From assembly GCF_032118995.1 (NCBI RefSeq), contig NC_092665.1:12318512-12382511 (forward strand): a stretch of DNA of 64,000 nucleotides. Reading direction: 5' to 3'. Each line of letters starts with the position of its first letter. Position 1 is the stretch's first letter. The position numbers and the translations under genes are program-made. Shown here one piece after another: positions 58,301 through 64,000 of this stretch. The notes below the pieces were generated by a model. The model saw nothing but the letters and a program-made list of their open reading frames with translations, made no database searches and was not told where the DNA came from. The stretch is from Asterias amurensis. Taxonomy: Eukaryota > Echinodermata > Asteroidea > Forcipulatida > Asteriidae.

Positions 58301-61300
58301 GGAAGAAACTGGAGTTATCTGGTCACCCTGAATACCATGGAGATCGTTATCCTTTAGGGCAAGTTTCGTCACACTACCTGCAGCAGCCACGATGGAGAAA
58401 ACTGACCCAATATCATCACTCTTTATACCACAAGCGTCTAGATGCAATTCCTTCAAGGAAGAAACTGGAGTTATCTGGTCTCTCTTAACACCACGGAGAT
58501 CGTTTCCCACAATATATAGTTTCCTTACACTACCTGCAGCGGCCACGATTGAGAAAAGTGGCCCGATATCATCCTTCGTTAGCTTACATCCATCTAGAAA
58601 CAACAACACCAGAGAAGGAACACGTGGTATCTGGTCTGATTTCAAACCGTGCAAATTGCTTCCCAGCAAATACAATGCCTGCAATTTGGTAGCTGATTGG
58701 AATAACTGGAAAAGTTGAGGGACAGAAGCACAGCTTAACTGACAATCCCTTAATATTAGTCTTGTTACAAATTTAGAATTGTTTTTGAGTTCATTTATCT
58801 TGTCGTTCATATTGACTCCAGCTACCTCTAATGATAAATCACACTTTGTTCTAGCCATTATTTGTTCCAGGAGATCTAAATCGGTTGTTTCCTGACACGT
58901 TATCGAAATATCTAAAACATAATGAAGACTTGATCGTTCTGGTAGGTTTTGAATGAAATAATGTGCAGCCAAAAGGTCTTCTCCTTTCAGCCCATATGGG
59001 AATCTTACCCACTCATCTTGTGCGAGGTTTTTTACAGTCGAACCTAGCTTGGCTTCAAACAAAACCAACATCATTATCCTATGTAAATACACATACCTCT
59101 CACATTCAACAGGAGTGTTTTTATTGTAAACTGAGAGGTGCTTTCTGATCAGCTCTATCACACATTCTGCAGCTTTCTTGCTTCTCCCGCTGCAGAAACG
59201 AATTAAATATTCATTTCTTTCTACTTCTAACAATTTCAACATGTACTCGTAAAACCTATCAGAATTCGATTCTGCCAAACCAGACAGGTAAACGGAACAA
59301 CAAAACTGCATGAATATCATGTGGTGGAATTGGACTTGTTGAACCATTTCTATACCGTGCATGAACTGCACTCGAGTCAGCAAGCCGACTTCACATCCAA
59401 AAGTAACAAGGTCATCTGAATTAAACTCTGAAACCGCGAAGGAATTTTGTGCATGGCCTTTTAACATCGAACGTTCAAGTGCAACCTGCCCGAGTTTGAC
59501 GATCAGTCCATTAAACCTCTCTTCAGTTATTTTCTTGGAGGGACTGGATGTGCGATCTTTGCTCTTCTTTTGATAGTAGAATACCCCGATTGCGAGATGA
59601 AGCAGTTCTGTAATCCTGCCAGGTAGTCGACTTTTGACCTGTGTTAATGATGAACACATCAGCCAAAGAAACAGAGGAATCTCCCCTATACTTCGGAGTG
59701 TTTCCGACTTATTTATTTCAGAAAGAACATGATCATGGTGTTGGGAATCATAGTTAATGAAGTATTTACGAACATATTCTTGCTTATTTTTGTCATCAAA
59801 CCCAACTATGTTTACTCTTGTGAAATTTGGATTGCACTTCAGTAACTTAAGAGCTGTAGATTGACGACTTGTTACAATTGTCTTACATCGTTTAAGCAAC
59901 TTGAATAAGAGGACGTTGCTAACACTGAAGTCTTCATTTGCCCTTTGTAGTCTCTCGAATGAGATTTCATCTGCTCCATCAAGAAGAATTAGCACATTCT
60001 CTTGGTGTTGTGTTACGTATTTTTCAAGATTTTTTTTTCCAAACTCGTTTTGAGACAATATTTGAAAAAATACTTCATCCGTTATGATGAAATTGACCTC
60101 CATTTTGTTTAGTTCCAACAAAAAGACGAGCTTATACTTTGACAGAGGTGACTCTTTTTTTTGGTGGGTCGAGTCAGTATCAGTCTGTAAAACAGCCCAG
60201 TCATATGCTATCTTTTTTAGAAGCGTTGATTTACCATACCCACTTTCAGCGGTGATTAAGATTCTGTTCTTATCCAAGCTTAGGATGTCTTCGTATGACT
60301 TGAGAGGAATTGTCTTAAAAGTCGTTTGTGTTTTATCGATCTCGTGTTCGCCTTTAGCGTCAATGTGTATTGTGTGATCTGTTTTATGTTTTTCTTGACT
60401 GAAACATGACTTCAATATGGTTGGCTGATTGGGTTGGTTTGTTTCTTGCAAAAGTTCTAAACTTACATAAAGTTGATCCATATCAACAGCCATATCCTTA
60501 TGTGCAGGGTGTGTGTTCACTTTCAGCGTCTCCTTGTAATGACTCACCAAAGTCTCAACCCACGCTTTGGAGGGCAGCTCCATCTCACCTGTGAACAATA
60601 TTAAGCAAGTCTAGGTTAAATAAACAACAAAATATTAGTGTGGAACTTGAACCTGTATACGACCTCCGACAATCTCTCAAGTCCTCAATCTAGATCTTAA
60701 ATGCTAGTGGTCTCAATATTTTGTTACCATCTGAGTTCAGGGTGCTAGTCAGAAAGCCATAGGCCTGCAGCCTTAAGTGCCGCGAAGCCAGGGAATTTAC
60801 AATACAACCTATGAACCGCCAGAAAAGGGATCACCTTAAGGGGATCGGACTTTTTATGTAAACTTTTAACAGCTAGCTGAGCGGAATGTTTTTAACGGAA
60901 ATGGTATTTTAACTTGTTTATAATGCACTTGTTCACCATTTTAAGTAAGTAATGTTGTATATGTGTACACTTCTGAATTTTTCGTAATATTGTCAGGCCC
61001 CAACCTAAAGGTTTTGAAAAACTAAAAGCACTTCTGCCGTTGACGGCGCACGTCAAAGGACAATGTCGCTGACGTCATTTGTGTGAGTTTGCTTTGTTAT
61101 ACATCCACGCTGCAACAAAGCGGATTTACAAATTGGAGCTCCCAACTATGACGTTTTGAGAGTGATTACGTACGGAGCTTTTTGCAAATGTCTCAGAAAA
61201 TCGCTGGATAAGGGTATTCGATTTTTTTTTTTTTTTTTACACAATTAAAATCTATTTATAATCATATGAATCGATTTCCCTATTCATTGAAACTATTTTA

Positions 61301-64000
61301 AATGAAATTCAGCAAAATTAATGACTTGACATTTTCATTCCAGCAGGTCTTTAAACCAAAAGGAAAACTGATATTTTTTAAGTTTTTAAAATAAGGCATA
61401 CCTAATAGTTTGACAATGTCAGTACGGCTGATTTTTTTAAGCGCCTCTTTCAATCCATCTTCAGCCGCCTCTGGGTCATGTCTGCACCAATCCAGAAGCA
61501 TCCGGAAGACTTGTTGATTGATTTCATTTGGATAATCGAGTTGGTATCTTTCAATCTTTGCAACTGTAATACCTAGACAAGTTGCGAGTTGGTTCCAATC
61601 TTTTCCAATATGCTCAGCAAGGTCTCCTAACTTCTTCTCACTAATACCTGATGTATCGGTTAATGACTGATGTTCCTTTGGCTGCCTGCAGTGAACTTCG
61701 TCTATCTTACTTGCTCCTTGGGATGTGCTTGCATAACCTTAACGGAGAAAAGCAAACAGTAATTGTGTTTTAATTGATCATATCAATCAAATAATATATC
61801 TGGTCTCCATTTTATCGATAAAGTTTTGCTTAATTAATTCGAATTGAAGGAAAGATGTCGCTGACAATTTTCACTAGTAAAGTTAAGCCAAGGGGCAACG
61901 ACACTATGTTCCCTGGAGACAAACAGGAGCAACACAAGGTGTCACTTTACTAACCTGGTAACTGTTGAACAATGTCAGCACGGCGGAGTTTGAGAAGCGT
62001 CTCGATCAACCCTTCTTCAGCCTCCTTTTGGCTTGTTTGTTTCCAGACCCAATTACGCAGCATTTGATAGATCTGCTCTCTGACGTCATTTGGATGGTCA
62101 ATTGGATATGTGTCAACCTGTGCAATTTTAATGCCTAAAGAAGTGCCGAGTTGCTTCCAATCTTTTCCCATATTCTCAGCTACGACTCCTAACATCTCAT
62201 TAATGCCTGATGCATCGGATATTGACTGATGTTCCGGTGACTGGCTCTTGCTACCTGCTCTTGGGGATGTGGGTATATAACCTATATAAGAAGAATGACA
62301 ACCACACAAAGGGTTTTATCGTAAAATAAAATAAAATAAAAACAAAAAACATGCCTGCCGCAATGTGTTACTTGTTTCAACGTGTTGCTGGATGACATAA
62401 TTCATGAGTGGAAGGTTTACCTGAGGTTTGTGGCATATCAGTCCTGTCTGCCTCAGGGACTCGTAGTTTCTTCTCATCAACTCCTGATGAATCCGGTGAC
62501 TTCTCTTTGTTACCTGCTCTTTGGAATGTGGGTTCGTAACCTACGAAGAAGGTGTGACAACACACAAAGGGTTTTATTGTAAAATCTTACTAACAAAATA
62601 ACATGCCTCTAACAAAACAACCTGCCTGCCGTGATGTTTTACTTGTTTCAACGTATTGATGACATAATTCATGATTGGAAGGTTTACCTGAGGTTTGTGG
62701 CAAATCAGTCGCTGCTCCAGGAACTCGTAGTTTCTTCTCATCAACTCCTGATGCGTCCGGCGACTTCCCTTTGTTACCTGCTCCTTGGGATGTTGGGGAA
62801 TAACCTACCAGAATGACAACCAAAGGTATCTTCAAATAATAAAATACTGCAGCTGCAATTTATTTTGGTACAAAGTATTGCTGGCATAATTCATAATATT
62901 ATTATTTATAATATCTTTCTTGTAAGATTAACCTGTAAATATTATTGTAAAATCAGTCCTGTCTGTAGCGTAAAAACACCGGACACTATTGGTAATTGTA
63001 AAAGATTAGTCTTCTCACTTGGTGTATCTCAACATATGCATAACATAACAAGCATGTGAAAAAAACATCCTTGTCACATAAAGTTGTGTGCTTTCAGATG
63101 CTTGATTTCGAGGCCTAAAAATCTAATTCCGAGGTCTCGAAATCAAATTCGTGGAAAATTACTTCTTTCTCGGAAACTACGACGGTCACTCCAGAAGGAG
63201 CCGTTTCTCACACCGTTTATACTATCAACCTCTCCTCATTACTCGTTACCAAGAAAGGTTTCCTGCTAATAATTCTTTTGAGTAATTACCAATAGTGTCC
63301 ACTGCCTTAAATGATGGACTTTGTTTTTGTAAGAATGTTATGTCAGCCACTATCTGCTCACTGTGATACGACAAGTCAAAACAACTGATGATATTGATAT
63401 TAAATAAAATGAAAAACTGTGTTCAAGATTTAAACCTCTTGTTCTCATGTTATATTTACACAATACCAATGCAGATAAGGGTCAATTAAAGCAGCGCCCA
63501 GTTCGTGCCTAATAAATACACCACTTCAAGATCGTCTTACCATTAGGCCTAACTTCCCCCTATCAGTCTGTCCCTCATTTGTTATCGTGATATTCATATT
63601 GGTAATAAAAGAAAGAAAACAAACCAAAACCAAACGCAAATCCCATGATGCGCTGACTGCTTTTGTCATCAATAGTATTCAAGTAAGAAAACATAGTATG
63701 TCGCATGCACGGATTCCTTTTTCTATACAGAGAGACGATTATAATGATTCCTTATTATTACAAAATCAAACCATTTTCTAACCTGGGATCCTTGCAGCCA
63801 AATCTCGACGACCTATTTGAGCCAAAGCACTTCTCAACCATTCCCCCGCTTCTCCGTCATCAGCTTGCTGCTCACTCAACCAAGAAACTAACATCTGGTA
63901 AGCCTGTTCTTCTGGGTTGCTCTCAGCGAAGCGTTCAAACTTGCCAATCTCTGCTGGTCCGAACTTAAGCTTGACTGCGAGTTGGCGCCAGTCCTTGCAG
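55325..64000 (-). CDS. NLR: at least three Death domains, NACHT, LRR array (5' end beyond window)
   Basis: Exons, in order: 64000 (cut) to 63783, 62804-62688, 62540-62421, 62281-61955, 61737-61402, 60588-55325. Every junction is phase 1 with GT/AG. Exons at 63783, 61955 and 61402 each encode a Death domain (KDWRQLAVKL; GKDWKQLGTSLG; GKDWNQLATCLG). The two small exons are duplicated linkers. The 3' exon encodes a NACHT ATPase with Walker A AESGYGKST, Walker B VLILLDGADE, TSRQST and PLFLWLMC, then a helical region and about 20 LRR double repeats of 52 residues. The protein is cytosolic and the type is expanded in echinoderms, where these proteins are thought to sense microbial or damage signals and signal through Death-domain contacts. 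The frame runs a few codons upstream of 60588 without an ATG, confirming that this is a 3' exon. Ligand and partners are unknown. Confidence 0.92.
55440..58640 (-). repeat. LRR-coding tandem array, 156-bp unit, about 20 copies
   Basis: Each unit encodes GDQITPVSSLKEL, CGIQSDDIGSVFSIVAAAGS and DNDLHGIK around two beta-strand segments, that is two 26-residue LRRs. Framework codons are nearly identical at the DNA level between units, while the strand residues differ. The edge units (GLKSDQIPRVPSL and GLQDDDLKVFSLAM) are diverged, as expected for caps. Open frames on the plus strand through this region are shadows of the repeat. Confidence 0.95.
62370..62810 (-). repeat. Tandem duplication of a linker exon and its flanks
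   Basis: Exons 62540-62421 and 62804-62688 encode nearly the same peptide (AGNKEKSPDSSGVDEKKLRV and AGNKGKSPDASGVDEKKLRV). The intron sequence next to each donor (ACTTGTTTCAACGT, GACATAATTCATGA) is duplicated too. The unit is about 265 bp. Confidence 0.9.
62971..63310 (-). mobile_element. MITE family A in an NLR intron, internally shortened
   Basis: The left end reads AAACACCGGACACTATTGG and the right end is TTAA-bounded. Part of the shared core is missing after AACAAGCATGTGAAAAAAA. It lies in the intron before the first linker exon. From 63311 to 63782 there is only intron sequence. Confidence 0.85.

Noticed and set aside
55545-58718. Long open frames on the plus strand opposite the NLR (repeating LPAAATMEKTDPISSLCIPH)
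   Set aside because: They mirror the 156-bp LRR unit. The NACHT motifs, splice phases and sense of the minus strand leave no doubt about which strand codes.

Overview
The window looks like nuclear DNA of an echinoderm, most likely a sea star. The evidence is intron-bearing animal genes, an NLR of the Death-NACHT-LRR type that is expanded in echinoderms, and a very dense load of short non-autonomous DNA transposons. The species call rests on general familiarity with these repeats, not on a search. No LTR, retroviral or Polinton-like element was recognised.

Layout. 1-4946: a 2.05-kb segment present twice in tandem, ending just before a promoter. 5092-6144 (+): a single-exon class A GPCR. 8795-14681 (+): a four-exon gene whose first exon encodes a DUF3504 (Crypton-derived tyrosine-recombinase-like) domain, joined to acidic exons and a C-terminal coiled coil; all splice phases agree. 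15.8-20.7 kb: a satellite block, with a 47-bp palindrome-bearing array set inside a 60-bp array. 20.7-26.5 kb: intergenic sequence with foldbacks. 26527-33611 (-): a seven-exon secreted protein with ten cysteines in a draxin/Dickkopf pattern; its introns are largely made of transposons. 34-54 kb: a gene-poor, MITE-rich region with two doubtful candidate exons. 54.4-55.1 kb: the decayed 3' end of a LINE. 55325 to beyond 64000 (-): an NLR with three Death domains visible, two duplicated linker exons, NACHT, and about 20 near-identical 52-residue LRR double repeats.

Repeats. Four MITE families (called A, B, C, D here) end in TTAA target sites and begin AGG or AGC, which suggests Kolobok or a similar TTAA-targeting superfamily. 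A, B and D share an internal core although their termini differ. Other families are hAT-like elements with 8-bp target duplications, a GGGCCCAATTTCAT-ended family (F), a small foldback family (G), a PIF/Harbinger-like MITE with TAA duplications, and at least two tRNA-derived SINE types.

The genes do not form an operon or an obvious pathway. The items most worth following are the LRR array, where framework codons are homogenised while the exposed beta-strand positions vary; the draxin-like gene; and the DUF3504 gene with altered catalytic motifs.
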